From assembly GCF_006064855.1 (NCBI RefSeq), contig NZ_CP040753.1, forward strand, positions 496,001 through 560,000: 64,000 nucleotides of DNA, in the 5' to 3' direction. The notes beneath the pieces are model-generated. The model saw only the letters and a list, made by a program, of their open reading frames with translations, was not told the DNA's origin and did no database searches. Source of the DNA: Sulfitobacter sp. BSw21498. GTDB taxonomy: Bacteria; Pseudomonadota; Alphaproteobacteria; Rhodobacterales; Rhodobacteraceae. The first letter of the stretch is position 1. Every line of letters starts with the position of its first letter. Positions 8,999-17,315 of this stretch are shown piece by piece. Both the position numbers and the translations under genes were made by a program.

Positions 8999-10006
8999 TC
9001 AGCCGCCTGTATGGCTCATGTGGCGGGGCATCTGCCCATCCAGCTTTTGCCGTGAGTAATCAAAGTCATGGCCCTTGGGCTTTAGGTTGATCGCCGCGCG
9101 GATGGCGTCTTTTAGGGGGGCGTCATCCTCGGGGTGGTTGCGCAAGGGCGCACGCAGGTCGGCCACGTCTTCCTGACCCAGACACATATAGATCTCGCCC
9201 GTGCAGGTGATCCGCACGCGGTTACAGCTTTCGCAGAAATTATGGGACAACGGCGTGATAAACCCGATCTTCTGACCGGTCTCTTCAAGCCGCACATAAC
9301 GGGCAGGCCCGCCAGTGTTCTCTGCCAAATCGGTAACGGTGTAGTGATCCTCGTAGGCGCGGCGCACGTCTTTGAGGGACCAGTACTGGCCCAAACGGTC
9401 CTCGTTCCCGAGATCGCCCATGGGCATCACTTCTATCCACGTCAGATCAATGCCGCGGTCGGCACACCACGCGGTCATGCTGGGCAGCTCGGCCTCGTTA
9501 AAGCCCTTCAGCGCCACGGCGTTGATTTTGACCCGCAGACCCGCATTTTGTGCAGCATCAATACCGCGCAGGACTTGGGGCAGGCGGCCCCAGCGTGTGA
9601 TATCGGCAAACTTTTGATCGTCCAGCGTATCCAGCGACACATTCACGCGGCGCACACCGGCGGCATAAAGGTCGGCGGCGTAACGCTCGAGCTGGCTGCC
9701 ATTGGTCGTCAACGTCAGCTCTTTGAGCGTGCCGGCGTCCAGATGGCGGGTCATGCTGTTAAAGAAGGTCATGATACCCTTGCGCACCAAAGGCTCGCCC
9801 CCTGTGATGCGCAGCTTTTGCACGCCGAGATCGACAAAGTTGGTGCACAGCCGATCCAGCTCTTCCAAGGATAGAAGTTCCTTTTTGGGCAGGAAGGTCA
9901 TATTCTCGGACATGCAATAAACACAGCGAAAGTCACAGCGATCTGTAACAGAGACGCGCAGATAGGTGATAGCGCGGGCGAACGGGTCAATCAAAGGTGC
10001 ATTCAT
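8999..10006 (-). CDS. moaA: GTP 3',8-cyclase MoaA (radical SAM)
   Basis: MoaA is the radical SAM enzyme that converts GTP to 3',8-cyclo-7,8-dihydro-GTP, the first step of molybdenum cofactor synthesis. The N-terminal SAM cluster motif CDFRCVYC (Cys-x3-Cys-x2-Cys) and the second, C-terminal cluster [13 protein letters not shown] are both present, and the protein ends in the conserved Gly-Gly. The frame is open for 14 more codons upstream, but the ATG at 10006 gives the usual MNAPLIDPF start and a 335-aa length normal for MoaA. A weak GGGA lies a few nt upstream of it. It heads the minus-strand run moaA-waaA-lpsB. Confidence 0.95.
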   Translation of the reverse strand: MNAPLIDPFARAITYLRVSVTDRCDFRCVYCMSENMTFLPKKELLSLEELDRLCTNFVDLGVQKLRITGGEPLVRKGIMTFFNSMTRHLDAGTLKELTLTTNGSQLERYAADLYAAGVRRVNVSLDTLDDQKFADITRWGRLPQVLRGIDAAQNAGLRVKINAVALKGFNEAELPSMTAWCADRGIDLTWIEVMPMGDLGNEDRLGQYWSLKDVRRAYEDHYTVTDLAENTGGPARYVRLEETGQKIGFITPLSHNFCESCNRVRITCTGEIYMCLGQEDVADLRAPLRNHPEDDAPLKDAIRAAINLKPKGHDFDYSRQKLDGQMPRHMSHTGG

Positions 10007-10091
10007 ATCCCATAGGTAAACATCGGCCCATCGCGGGGCAAGTAGCATTTAGGAGATTGAAGCGGCTTCGTTGGAAGGTTAGATTTATTCC

Positions 10092-10613
10092 ATGAAACAT
10101 TATATTATTTTAGGTATCGCTGTCGTGGGTCTGGCCGGATGTGCCGGCGTAACGGATCGTATGGGTCTGGGTAACAAGGCCGGCGACGAAAGTACGCCCG
10201 CGGTTACAGCAGAAACTGGTGTCGAAACGGGCGAAACGGCAACACCGTCGCCGGCCACCACCGCGCCGCGCCCGCCTGCAGCTGCGCGCACGGCGGATGC
10301 CTTGGATACCACGACGGCTGAACAGCGCGCCGAGGCGTCCAAACCCGCAGCGTCGGGGGCCAAGTCACTTGGCACGACCGTGGCCTCGCTTGGCAGTGCG
10401 ACCGAACCGGGGCTGTGGCTGAAAACGCCGCTGGTGAAATCAGAGATGCAGGGCCGCGTGACCAACCCCGCGACTGGTAAATCTTCTACGGTAGAGCTGA
10501 TCCCGCTGGACGGACCTGCATCGGGCGGCAGCCGTATGTCACTGTCTGCATTGCGGTTGATCGGGGCGTCGCTGACGGATCTGACCAAGGTCGAAGTGTC
10601 AACGAACGGGTAA
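10092..10613 (+). CDS. putative outer-membrane lipoprotein, Ala/Thr/Pro-rich linker
   Basis: This 173-aa protein has a type II signal peptide: a short charged start, a hydrophobic stretch and the lipobox LAGC at residues 14-17. After the acylated Cys comes a low-complexity region rich in Ala, Thr, Glu and Pro (about residues 30-95), then a compact C-terminal domain of about 65 residues that starts with the GLWLKTPLV segment and ends after LRLIGASLTDLTKVEV. Proteins of this shape are common in Rhodobacterales, and some are mis-annotated as D-galactarate dehydratase; nothing here supports that enzyme. It is transcribed alone, divergently from moaA. Function unknown. Confidence 0.75.
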   Translation: MKHYIILGIAVVGLAGCAGVTDRMGLGNKAGDESTPAVTAETGVETGETATPSPATTAPRPPAAARTADALDTTTAEQRAEASKPAASGAKSLGTTVASLGSATEPGLWLKTPLVKSEMQGRVTNPATGKSSTVELIPLDGPASGGSRMSLSALRLIGASLTDLTKVEVSTNG

Positions 10614-10642
10614 CTCTGGCGGTCCTATAACATCAAATGCAA

Positions 10643-10676
10643 AACGGGCGTCCGAGGAAAACCTTGGACGCCCGTT
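10643..10676 (-). terminator. rho-independent terminator of the glmU-glmS-alkD operon
   Basis: An 11-bp perfect inverted repeat (AACGGGCGTCC and its complement) has a loop that can itself pair AGG with CCT. Read on the minus strand the stem is followed by TTTTG, so it best serves the minus-strand AlkD-like gene that ends at 10702. On the plus strand it lies 29 nt after the lipoprotein gene but has no good T-run there. Confidence 0.8.
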
Positions 10677-10701
10677 CTCGTTCAGGATCAGCCTTGCAAT
10701 T

Positions 10702-11433
10702 TCAGTCTTCCGACGTTGCGTCGGTGTCATCGGCTGCTGCTTCAAGCGGGAAGTCTGGCATATACCGTGCCGCCTCTTTGATCGCATAAGGCTTGAGGTG
10801 CGTGCGGTTGGCTTCGATAAACTCTGCGGCCCGCGCTGGATCATGACGGCTGAGGTCGCGTACCCACCACGCGATGGCCTTTTGCAAGATACCGTTCTTG
10901 ACCGGCAGATAGCCCGCCGCCCAGCCAAGAATACGCTCGCGGGCGTCCAGCTCTTCGGGTTTTGGGTTATCCTGCTTGGTCCACGGTAATGTGGCGACCA
11001 AAGCTGCGCGCTTTGACCAAAGCTCTCCGGATTGGGCCCAGCTTTCGACAACATCCAGACGCTGAGGATCGGCGAGCAACCGCTTTTGCGCCGCCATACA
11101 GGCGTGATCGGCGATGGCCCAGCTGTCAAAATCGGGCACCCAGCTTTGGATCAACTGCCACGCCGCTTCGTCATCGGGGCGCAGGCGGGCTTGGGTCAGC
11201 AGTTTCGCCGCCGCGAGCCGGGCTTCGAAAATGTCAGTCTGCCACAGTGCGTCCGCCAGTGAAATCCGGTCAGCCAACGACAGCTCGGCCCGCCAGGTTT
11301 TGGTCAGATCGTTGATCTGCGGGTTGGTCACGCCCAGATAGGGGCGATCCACCTTGTGAGCGCTGTGCAGTTTGTCGACGGCAGTGGGGTCAGCCAATGC
11401 GTTGAGCTGCGCCATATAGGGGGTTAGGTTCAT
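10702..11433 (-). CDS. AlkD-like DNA alkylation repair protein (HEAT-repeat fold)
   Basis: This 243-aa protein belongs to the AlkC/AlkD DNA glycosylase superfamily (DNA alkylation repair family), HEAT-like repeat enzymes that remove bulky or cationic N3/N7-alkyl purines. Recognisable elements are the VDRPYLGVTNPQINDL start, the SWVPDFDSWAIADH segment, and NGILQKAIAWWVRDLSRHDP near the C-terminus, the best conserved AlkD stretch. The frame is open upstream inside glmS, but the ATG at 11433 overlaps the glmS stop in an ATGA, so this start is favoured and implies translational coupling. The C-terminal tail is acidic. Glycosylase activity is inferred from the family. Confidence 0.8.
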   Translation of the reverse strand: MNLTPYMAQLNALADPTAVDKLHSAHKVDRPYLGVTNPQINDLTKTWRAELSLADRISLADALWQTDIFEARLAAAKLLTQARLRPDDEAAWQLIQSWVPDFDSWAIADHACMAAQKRLLADPQRLDVVESWAQSGELWSKRAALVATLPWTKQDNPKPEELDARERILGWAAGYLPVKNGILQKAIAWWVRDLSRHDPARAAEFIEANRTHLKPYAIKEAARYMPDFPLEAAADDTDATSED

Positions 11434-13250
11434 TCTACGGTCACCGATTTGGCTAGGTTGCGTGGCTGGTCGACATCTGTCCCCTTGGCGATGGCAGTAT
11501 GATAGGCCAGCAGTTGGGCAGGGATGGCATAAAGGATCGGGGCGAGTGCATCTGCAACCGGCGGCATTTCGATCTGCCCCCATGTGCCTTCGGATTCTGC
11601 GTCCAGTCCTGCGCGGTCCGAGATCAAGATGACCTTGCCCTTGCGCGCCATGACTTCTTGCATGTTGCTGACGGTTTTATCGAACAACGCGTCGTTGGGG
11701 GCCATGACCACTACGGGAACGTTCTCGTCGATCAGAGCGATGGGGCCGTGCTTTAGCTCTCCGGATGCATAAGCTTCGGCGTGTATATAGCTGATTTCTT
11801 TTAGTTTCAATGCACCTTCTAGGGCGAGGGGGAACATCGCGCCGCGCCCCAGAAACAGCACGTCGCGTGCCGAAGACAGCTTGTAGGCCTCGTCGCGCAG
11901 CGCCTCGTTTTGTTCGAGCGCAGTATTGATCAGCGACGGCATGGACCGCAGGCCAGAGACGTAATCTGCCTGCTCTTCCTTGGTGATTGCACCGCGGTCC
12001 ACGGCGGCTTTCAGCACCATAAGGAACAGGACGGTCAACTGGCAGGTGAACGCTTTGGTGGATGCCACACCGACCTCTACGCCAGCATGGATCGGCAGCG
12101 CCAGATTGCTTTCACGTGCAATCGAGGACTCAGTAACATTCACCACCGAGGCGATCAGATCAGCCTTGCCCGCGCAATAGCGCAGGGCTGCGAGTGTATC
12201 GGCGGTTTCGCCCGACTGGCTGACAAACAGGGCCATCGTCCGGTCGGAAATCGGCGGTTCGCGGTACCGGAATTCCGAGGCCACATCGACCTCAACCGGC
12301 AGGCGGGCAATCTGCTCGAACCAGTATTTTGCCGTGAGGCAAGCATAAAAGGCCGTCCCGCAGGCGACCATGGTGATCCGGTCGAGCTTGGTGAAGTCGA
12401 GGCCCGGATCGGGCAGCATGATCTCTCCGTCCGCGGTCAGGTAGCGCGACAGCGCCTCGCCGATGACGGCAGGCTGTTCGGCGATCTCTTTCGCCATAAA
12501 GTGTTTGTGGCCGCCTTTGTCGATGCGGGTGGTGTCGAGGCTGATCTTCTTAACCACACGATCAACGGGCGCGTCATTGGCATCGTAAATCTTGACCGAT
12601 GTACGGGTCAGCACAGCGCGGTCGCCTTCTTCAAGGTAGGTCACGCGGTCCGTCATCGGCGACAGGGCGATCGCGTCGCTGCCTAGATACATCTCGTTGT
12701 CGCCATAGCCCACGGCAAGCGGGGCCCCTTTGCGTGCGCCGATCATCAGATCGTCTTCGCCGTCAAACAGGAACGCCAGCGCAAAGGCCCCGTGCAGACG
12801 TGCGATGGTTTTGGTTGCGGCATCAACCGGGCCCAATCCTTCGGTCATGTACTTCTGGGTGAGCAGCGCAACGGTTTCTGTGTCCGTTTCGGTCACGAAT
12901 TTTACGCCGTCCTCGGCGAGCTCAGCCCGCAGTTCGCGGAAGTTCTCGATGATACCGTTGTGCACGACTGCCACGGGTCCCGCCTGATGCGGGTGGGCGT
13001 TGGTGACGGAGGGGGCACCGTGGGTGGCCCAACGGGTGTGGCCGATGCCTGACTTGCCGGCCAGCGGCTCATGCACCAACAGGTCTGACAGGTTTACCAG
13101 CTTTCCGACTGCCCGGCGGCGGTCCAGCTTGCCTGCGTCAACCGTGGCGATACCGGCGCTGTCATAGCCGCGGTATTCCAGGCGTTTCAGGGCTTCGACG
13201 AGGGTAGGCGCAACTTCGTGTTGGCCAAGGATACCGACAATACCACACAT
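11430..13250 (-). CDS. glmS: glutamine--fructose-6-phosphate aminotransferase (isomerising)
   Basis: GlmS makes glucosamine-6-phosphate from fructose-6-phosphate and glutamine, feeding peptidoglycan and lipid A. The 606-aa protein starts MCGIVGILG with the N-terminal nucleophile Cys exposed after Met removal, has the glutaminase landmarks EYRGYDSAG and GHTRWATHG, two SIS isomerase domains (VACGTAFYA, FVSQSGETADT, LGRGAMFPLALEGALKLKEIS), and the C-terminal DQPRNLAKSVTVE tail. It lies 2 nt after glmU, so both steps to UDP-GlcNAc are co-expressed. With no leader between the genes, a glmS ribozyme is excluded. Confidence 0.97.
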   Translation of the reverse strand: MCGIVGILGQHEVAPTLVEALKRLEYRGYDSAGIATVDAGKLDRRRAVGKLVNLSDLLVHEPLAGKSGIGHTRWATHGAPSVTNAHPHQAGPVAVVHNGIIENFRELRAELAEDGVKFVTETDTETVALLTQKYMTEGLGPVDAATKTIARLHGAFALAFLFDGEDDLMIGARKGAPLAVGYGDNEMYLGSDAIALSPMTDRVTYLEEGDRAVLTRTSVKIYDANDAPVDRVVKKISLDTTRIDKGGHKHFMAKEIAEQPAVIGEALSRYLTADGEIMLPDPGLDFTKLDRITMVACGTAFYACLTAKYWFEQIARLPVEVDVASEFRYREPPISDRTMALFVSQSGETADTLAALRYCAGKADLIASVVNVTESSIARESNLALPIHAGVEVGVASTKAFTCQLTVLFLMVLKAAVDRGAITKEEQADYVSGLRSMPSLINTALEQNEALRDEAYKLSSARDVLFLGRGAMFPLALEGALKLKEISYIHAEAYASGELKHGPIALIDENVPVVVMAPNDALFDKTVSNMQEVMARKGKVILISDRAGLDAESEGTWGQIEMPPVADALAPILYAIPAQLLAYHTAIAKGTDVDQPRNLAKSVTVE

Positions 13251-13252
13251 AA

Positions 13253-14605
13253 TTAGCTGCCTCTCTGCTGTTTGGCCTTCTTAGCCTTTAACATTTCGAA
13301 CAATTTCCGGGCCATGCCGGGTTTTTCTATCTGCGGTGCGCGCGCTAGCGCCAGTGCGTCTGCCTCTACATCCGACGTGATCACCGAGCCTGATCCTGTC
13401 ATCGCGCCGTCGCCGATATGCACGGGTGCCACCAGCATGGTGTTTGACCCGATAAACGCATTGGCCCCGATATGGGTATGGTGCTTCATCACGCCGTCGT
13501 AGTTGCAGGTGATTGTGCCCGCGCCGATGTTGGCTTTGGCACCGATGGTGGCGTCGCCGATGTAGCTTAGGTGGTTCACCTTGGCCCCTTCGGCGATCTG
13601 CGCGTTCTTCACTTCGACAAAGTTGCCGATGCGCACATCCTCGGACAGCTCTGCGCCTGGGCGCAGACGGGCGTAGGGGCCGATTATGCCACCACGGGCG
13701 ACATGGCACCCTTCAAGGTGGCTGAACGCGCGGATGGTGGCACCGGATTCGATGGTCACGCCGGGGCCGAAAACCACGTTGGGTTCGATCACCGTGTCGC
13801 GGCCGATATAGGTATCGCGTGCGAAATAGACCGTATCGGGGGCCATCAGCGTAATGCCGTCTTCCAGCATCGCCGCACGGGCCCGCGATTGGAACGCGGC
13901 ATCGGCAGCGGCCAGATCAGCGCGGGAATTCACGCCCATTGTTTCGGCCTCGTCACAGGTGACAGCAGTGGCTTTCAGCCCGCGATCCCGTGCAATGCCG
14001 ATGATGTCGGTGAGGTAGTATTCTTCCGACGCATTGTCATTGCCAACGGCGTCAATCAGGTCAAACAATAGATCAGATTTGCAAGCAACAACGCCACTAT
14101 TACAAAGCGTTATCGCGCGCTCTTCATCTGTGGCGTCTTTGTATTCGACGATGCGATCCAGGCTGTCGCCTTGCATTACCAGCCGGCCATAGCGCGCGGG
14201 ATCGGCAGCGTCGAAGCCCAACACAACGACATCGTTCGACTTCAGCGCGTCACACATTTTTTCGAGGGTTTCAGTCTGCACAAAAGGCGTATCTCCGTAC
14301 AGCACGATGGCCGTCCCGTCGAACCCTGCAAGGGCCTCGCGTGCCTGTCCAACGGCATGGGCCGTGCCAAGCTGCTCTTCTTGGACCACAACCTGCGCTT
14401 CGTCGTCAAATGCTTGGGCTGCGGCACGCACCTGATCGGCACCGTGACCCGCAACAACGACCGTACGGGCAGGCGATAATGCCGCGCCAGAGGCCATAGC
14501 GTGTTCTAAAAGCGGTGCGTGGGCGACGGCATGCAGAACCTTTGGCAGGTCCGATTGCATACGGGTACCTTTGCCTGCGGCCAAAAGGATCAGTGCGACT
14601 TCCAT
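13253..14605 (-). CDS. glmU: bifunctional GlmU (GlcN-1-P acetyltransferase / GlcNAc-1-P uridyltransferase)
   Basis: GlmU acetylates glucosamine-1-phosphate and then attaches UMP to give UDP-GlcNAc. The N-terminal pyrophosphorylase domain has LAAGKGTRM at residues 8-16 and the LPKVLH segment. The C-terminal half is a left-handed beta-helix made of hexapeptide repeats (about 250-430), with RPGAELSEDVRIGNFVEVKNA and the acetyltransferase His region HLSYIGDATIG. The length of 450 aa is normal. The gene is first in glmU-glmS-alkD, and its start ATG has AAGAGA about 7 nt upstream. The 112-nt gap to the divergent HAD gene should hold both promoters, but I cannot assign -35/-10 boxes with confidence. 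Confidence 0.96.
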   Translation of the reverse strand: MEVALILLAAGKGTRMQSDLPKVLHAVAHAPLLEHAMASGAALSPARTVVVAGHGADQVRAAAQAFDDEAQVVVQEEQLGTAHAVGQAREALAGFDGTAIVLYGDTPFVQTETLEKMCDALKSNDVVVLGFDAADPARYGRLVMQGDSLDRIVEYKDATDEERAITLCNSGVVACKSDLLFDLIDAVGNDNASEEYYLTDIIGIARDRGLKATAVTCDEAETMGVNSRADLAAADAAFQSRARAAMLEDGITLMAPDTVYFARDTYIGRDTVIEPNVVFGPGVTIESGATIRAFSHLEGCHVARGGIIGPYARLRPGAELSEDVRIGNFVEVKNAQIAEGAKVNHLSYIGDATIGAKANIGAGTITCNYDGVMKHHTHIGANAFIGSNTMLVAPVHIGDGAMTGSGSVITSDVEADALALARAPQIEKPGMARKLFEMLKAKKAKQQRGS

Positions 14606-14723
14606 GTATAATCTCTTTAATCAATTTAATGTCCGCTCTCTTTACCTTGTTGACGATTTTGCGCAAGGCTAGGGGTCATCAAAGAAGATTTCCGCCTGCA
14701 ACACATTCAGCAAAGGAATGCCG

Positions 14724-15395
14724 ATGAAAACGGTAGTATTCGACCTCGACGGGACCTTGGCAGACACCAGCGGTGACCTGATTGCCGCGGCCAATGCGTG
14801 CTTCCGGGATATGGGCGAGGGCGATGTTCTGGACGCGAAAACCGACGCGGGCACGGCCTTGAAGGGCGGGCGCGCGATGCTGCGTTTGGGAATGGAACGG
14901 CTGGGTCGGGCAGAAGACGAGGCAACGATCGACCGCTATTATCCCATGCTGCTAGAGGCCTATGGCCGCGAGATCGACACGCATACGGTGCTTTACCCCG
15001 GCGCGATGCAGGCGGTAGCTGCGTTGAAAGCCGCAGGTTACCGCGTGGCAATCTGCACCAACAAACCCGAAGCGCTGGCCCATACGCTGCTGACAAGGCT
15101 CGGCGTGCGTGATGCCTTTGGCGCGATGGTGGGGGCTGACACGCTGGCGATGCGCAAGCCTGATCCCGAACATCTGTTCGAAACGGCCCGCCGTGCCGGG
15201 GGTGATCCGGCGCTGTGCTTGCTGGTGGGGGATACCAACACCGACCGCGAGACGGCGCGCGCGGCGGGGGTGCCTTGCGTGCTGGTGTCCTTTGGCCCCT
15301 CGGGTGACGATATGGCGGCACTGGCCCCCGAAGCCTTGCTGGACCACTATGACGACCTGCCTGATATCGTGACCCGTCTGATCGGTGCAGCCTGA
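14724..15395 (+). CDS. gph: HAD-family phosphatase, phosphoglycolate phosphatase-like
   Basis: This HAD hydrolase of the Gph type would remove phosphate from 2-phosphoglycolate formed in DNA repair or oxygenase side reactions. All four HAD motifs are visible: DLDGTLAD near the N-terminus, ICTNKPEAL (motif II), MRKPDPEHLF (Lys of motif III) and VGDTNTDRETARAAG (motif IV). A helical cap domain lies between motifs I and II. ATG codons occur at 14718 and 14724; the second is chosen because AAGGA directly abuts the first and is 6 nt from the second. The next gene starts 1 nt after its stop, so the two form an operon. The substrate within the Gph family is an inference. Confidence 0.88.
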   Translation: MKTVVFDLDGTLADTSGDLIAAANACFRDMGEGDVLDAKTDAGTALKGGRAMLRLGMERLGRAEDEATIDRYYPMLLEAYGREIDTHTVLYPGAMQAVAALKAAGYRVAICTNKPEALAHTLLTRLGVRDAFGAMVGADTLAMRKPDPEHLFETARRAGGDPALCLLVGDTNTDRETARAAGVPCVLVSFGPSGDDMAALAPEALLDHYDDLPDIVTRLIGAA

Positions 15396-15396
15396 C

Positions 15397-16602
15397 ATGG
15401 CAGCAAACATGGCAGAGGTCTTCACCGGCAGCTTTACCCAACAAGAACCCATTCCCGAAGACGCCATTGACGCCGCTGTCGCCGTAATGCGCCACGGGCG
15501 ACTGCACCGCTATAACACCGTGGCCGGAGAGGCTGCAGAGGTCGCGCTGCTTGAGCAGGAATTCGCAGCGATGGTCGGGGCGAAATACTGCCTTGCCGTC
15601 GCATCGGGCGGCTATGCCATCGCGACCGCACTGCGGGCTGTCGGCGTCAAATCGGGAGACCGGGTGCTATCCAACGCCTTTACACTCGCCCCCGTGCCCG
15701 GTGCGATTGCCGCGGTCGGGGCAGAGCCTGTCTTTGTCGATGTGACAGAGGGGCTGGTGATCGATCTGGAGGACCTGGCTGGCAAACTGGATCATGCGCG
15801 GGTTCTGCTGCTAAGCCATATGCGGGGTCACATTTGCGATATGGACGCGCTGATGACGCTTTGTGATGCCGCCGGTGTCACCGTGGTCGAGGATTGCGCG
15901 CATACCATGGGGGCCAGCTGGAACGGCGTGCATTCGGGGCGGCATGGGGCTGTGGGATGCTATTCGTGCCAGACGTATAAACATGTTAACGCAGGCGAGG
16001 GCGGACTGCTGGTCACCGATGATCCCGAGGTGGCAGCGCGGGCGATCATGCTGTCGGGGTCTTATATGCTCTATGAACGGCATGTGGCTGGCCCCCCGCC
16101 CGAAACCTTCGAGGCGATCAAATACGACACGCCCAATATTTCAGGCCGGATGGACAATCTGCGCGCCGCGATCCTGCGTCCGCAGCTGCGGCGGCTTGAT
16201 GCTCAGATTGCCAAGTGGAATGCGCGGTATCAGGTCGTCGACGACGGTTTGCGCGATACCCCTGGGCTGGCCGTAATCGGCCGCCCCGAGGCAGAACACT
16301 TTGTCGGATCATCAATTCAGTTCCTGCTATCAGGCTGGCAGTCATCCGCCATAGAAGCCGTCCTGTCACGCTGTGCCGCCCGCGGCGTGGAGCTTAAATG
16401 GTTCGGCGGCGCAGAACCTGTCGGTTTCACCAGCCGCTATGATTCATGGCACTACGCTAAATCCCCCGCGCTGCCCGCCAGCGATGCAGTGCTTGCCAGC
16501 ATTATCGATATGCGCGTACCGCTGACATTCTCGTTAGAGGATTGTGCCATGATTGCGCGCATTATCCGCGGCGAAGTCTCGCGCGTGTTCCAGCAGGGGT
16601 AA
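15397..16602 (+). CDS. DegT/DnrJ/EryC1/StrS family PLP aminotransferase
   Basis: This 401-aa PLP-dependent enzyme is of the DegT/DnrJ/EryC1/StrS class, which mostly aminates nucleotide-linked keto-sugars. Visible features are the entry segment VASGGYAIATALRAVGV, the DCAHTMGASWNG phosphate/ring-binding stretch and the Schiff-base Lys at residue 195 in SCQTYKHVNAGEGG. The fold-type I end region is complete. The start at 15397 is the first ATG after the gph stop, 1 nt away; an in-frame GTG lies 12 nt upstream. It sits beside no sugar-nucleotide dehydratase or glycosyltransferase, so the substrate is open and the usual amino-sugar role is not supported by context. Confidence 0.85.
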   Translation: MAANMAEVFTGSFTQQEPIPEDAIDAAVAVMRHGRLHRYNTVAGEAAEVALLEQEFAAMVGAKYCLAVASGGYAIATALRAVGVKSGDRVLSNAFTLAPVPGAIAAVGAEPVFVDVTEGLVIDLEDLAGKLDHARVLLLSHMRGHICDMDALMTLCDAAGVTVVEDCAHTMGASWNGVHSGRHGAVGCYSCQTYKHVNAGEGGLLVTDDPEVAARAIMLSGSYMLYERHVAGPPPETFEAIKYDTPNISGRMDNLRAAILRPQLRRLDAQIAKWNARYQVVDDGLRDTPGLAVIGRPEAEHFVGSSIQFLLSGWQSSAIEAVLSRCAARGVELKWFGGAEPVGFTSRYDSWHYAKSPALPASDAVLASIIDMRVPLTFSLEDCAMIARIIRGEVSRVFQQG

Positions 16603-16700
16603 TGGCGCACCGGCCCGTCGCGTTCGTTTGAATTTCCAAAGGGCCGGACGTCTGCCGTCCCCTTATCCGTGAGATGGACGTCTATCCAGAGACCGCCCCT

Positions 16701-17171
16701 TTAGAAATTGATGACCCCGTGTTCGCCTGCATCTGGAACCTGCTTGGTCACGTTGGCTTTGGCGATCTCGTAGAGGAAGGACAGGCTGCCGCCGGTCAAC
16801 CAGACCTCGGCCTGTTTCAGGTCCATGCGCACGAGTTGCACGTCGTCGTCCTTGCGCCCGTCCTTGAACCATGCCGCGGCAAAGGCGTTCCATAGTTCGT
16901 CCAGCTTGGCGGGGTCCGTAACAGCCTGAACCGTGCCGTCGATGCGGGCGTATAGATGTTCGTCCTTGCTGGTCACCAGATACTCTGCCGCGGCACCCGT
17001 TTGGGCCGATTTCGCCAGGTCGGTATCACGTGCAGTGATGAACCACAGGCAGTTCGCGTCATGGTCGGCATAGTGGCTCATCGGGATGGCGCGGGCGGTG
17101 TCGGTGGCCAGCATCCCGATGCGGGTGTCATCAATGCGGTCCCAGAATTCTTTCTTCAATGATGTACTCAT
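16701..17171 (-). CDS. PPOX-family flavin-binding protein (general stress protein 26-like)
   Basis: This 156-aa protein has the split-barrel FMN-binding fold of the pyridoxamine 5'-phosphate oxidase superfamily, nearest the general-stress-protein-26 branch. Clues are the small size, the N-terminal helix ending KKEFWDRIDDTRIGMLAT, the LWFITARDTDLAKSAQTG strand-turn region, the ARIDGTVQAVTDP strand and a late W-L-T-G-G turn. The family binds flavin or F420-like cofactors and is linked to stress responses; the activity here is unknown. It is divergent from ivd, sharing a 144-nt spacer with two palindromes. Confidence 0.8.
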   Translation of the reverse strand: MSTSLKKEFWDRIDDTRIGMLATDTARAIPMSHYADHDANCLWFITARDTDLAKSAQTGAAAEYLVTSKDEHLYARIDGTVQAVTDPAKLDELWNAFAAAWFKDGRKDDDVQLVRMDLKQAEVWLTGGSLSFLYEIAKANVTKQVPDAGEHGVINF

Positions 17172-17194
17172 GTCGCTGCATCCTTTCGTAAATG

Positions 17195-17210
17195 TGTTAT
17201 CGGTGTAACA
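17195..17210. promoter_or_regulatory. palindrome TGTTA-N6-TAACA between divergent genes
   Basis: This is a perfect 5-bp inverted repeat with a 6-nt spacer, located 24 nt upstream of the PPOX-family start and in the shared spacer with ivd. The shape suits a dimeric regulator, but which one is unknown and the match could be chance. Confidence 0.3.
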
Positions 17211-17281
17211 TCAACGATGCAGGTCCAGTTCCCCGCCCGTGCGACATTCGCTTGACCGAATCCACGAGAAGTGTAGTGTAA

Positions 17282-17295
17282 TGAACAACTGTTCA
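17282..17295. promoter_or_regulatory. palindrome TGAACA-AC-TGTTCA upstream of ivd
   Basis: A perfect 6-bp inverted repeat around a 2-nt centre lies 20 nt before the ivd start codon. It overlaps the region where a promoter or leader for the leucine/isovalerate operon is expected. No LiuR/MerR or TetR-type regulator gene lies in the window, so the binding protein is not known. Confidence 0.4.
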
Positions 17296-17315
17296 ATAAA
17301 CTCGGGGAGGGGTCT

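Noticed and set aside
13251..13252. glmS ribozyme or riboswitch
   Set aside because: Only 2 nt separate glmU from glmS, so no leader RNA can exist.
16610..16647. CCGGCCC/GGGCCGG inverted repeat in the DegT-PPOX gap
   Set aside because: 7-bp arms around a 24-nt loop with no T-run; too weak to call a terminator, although it lies between converging genes.
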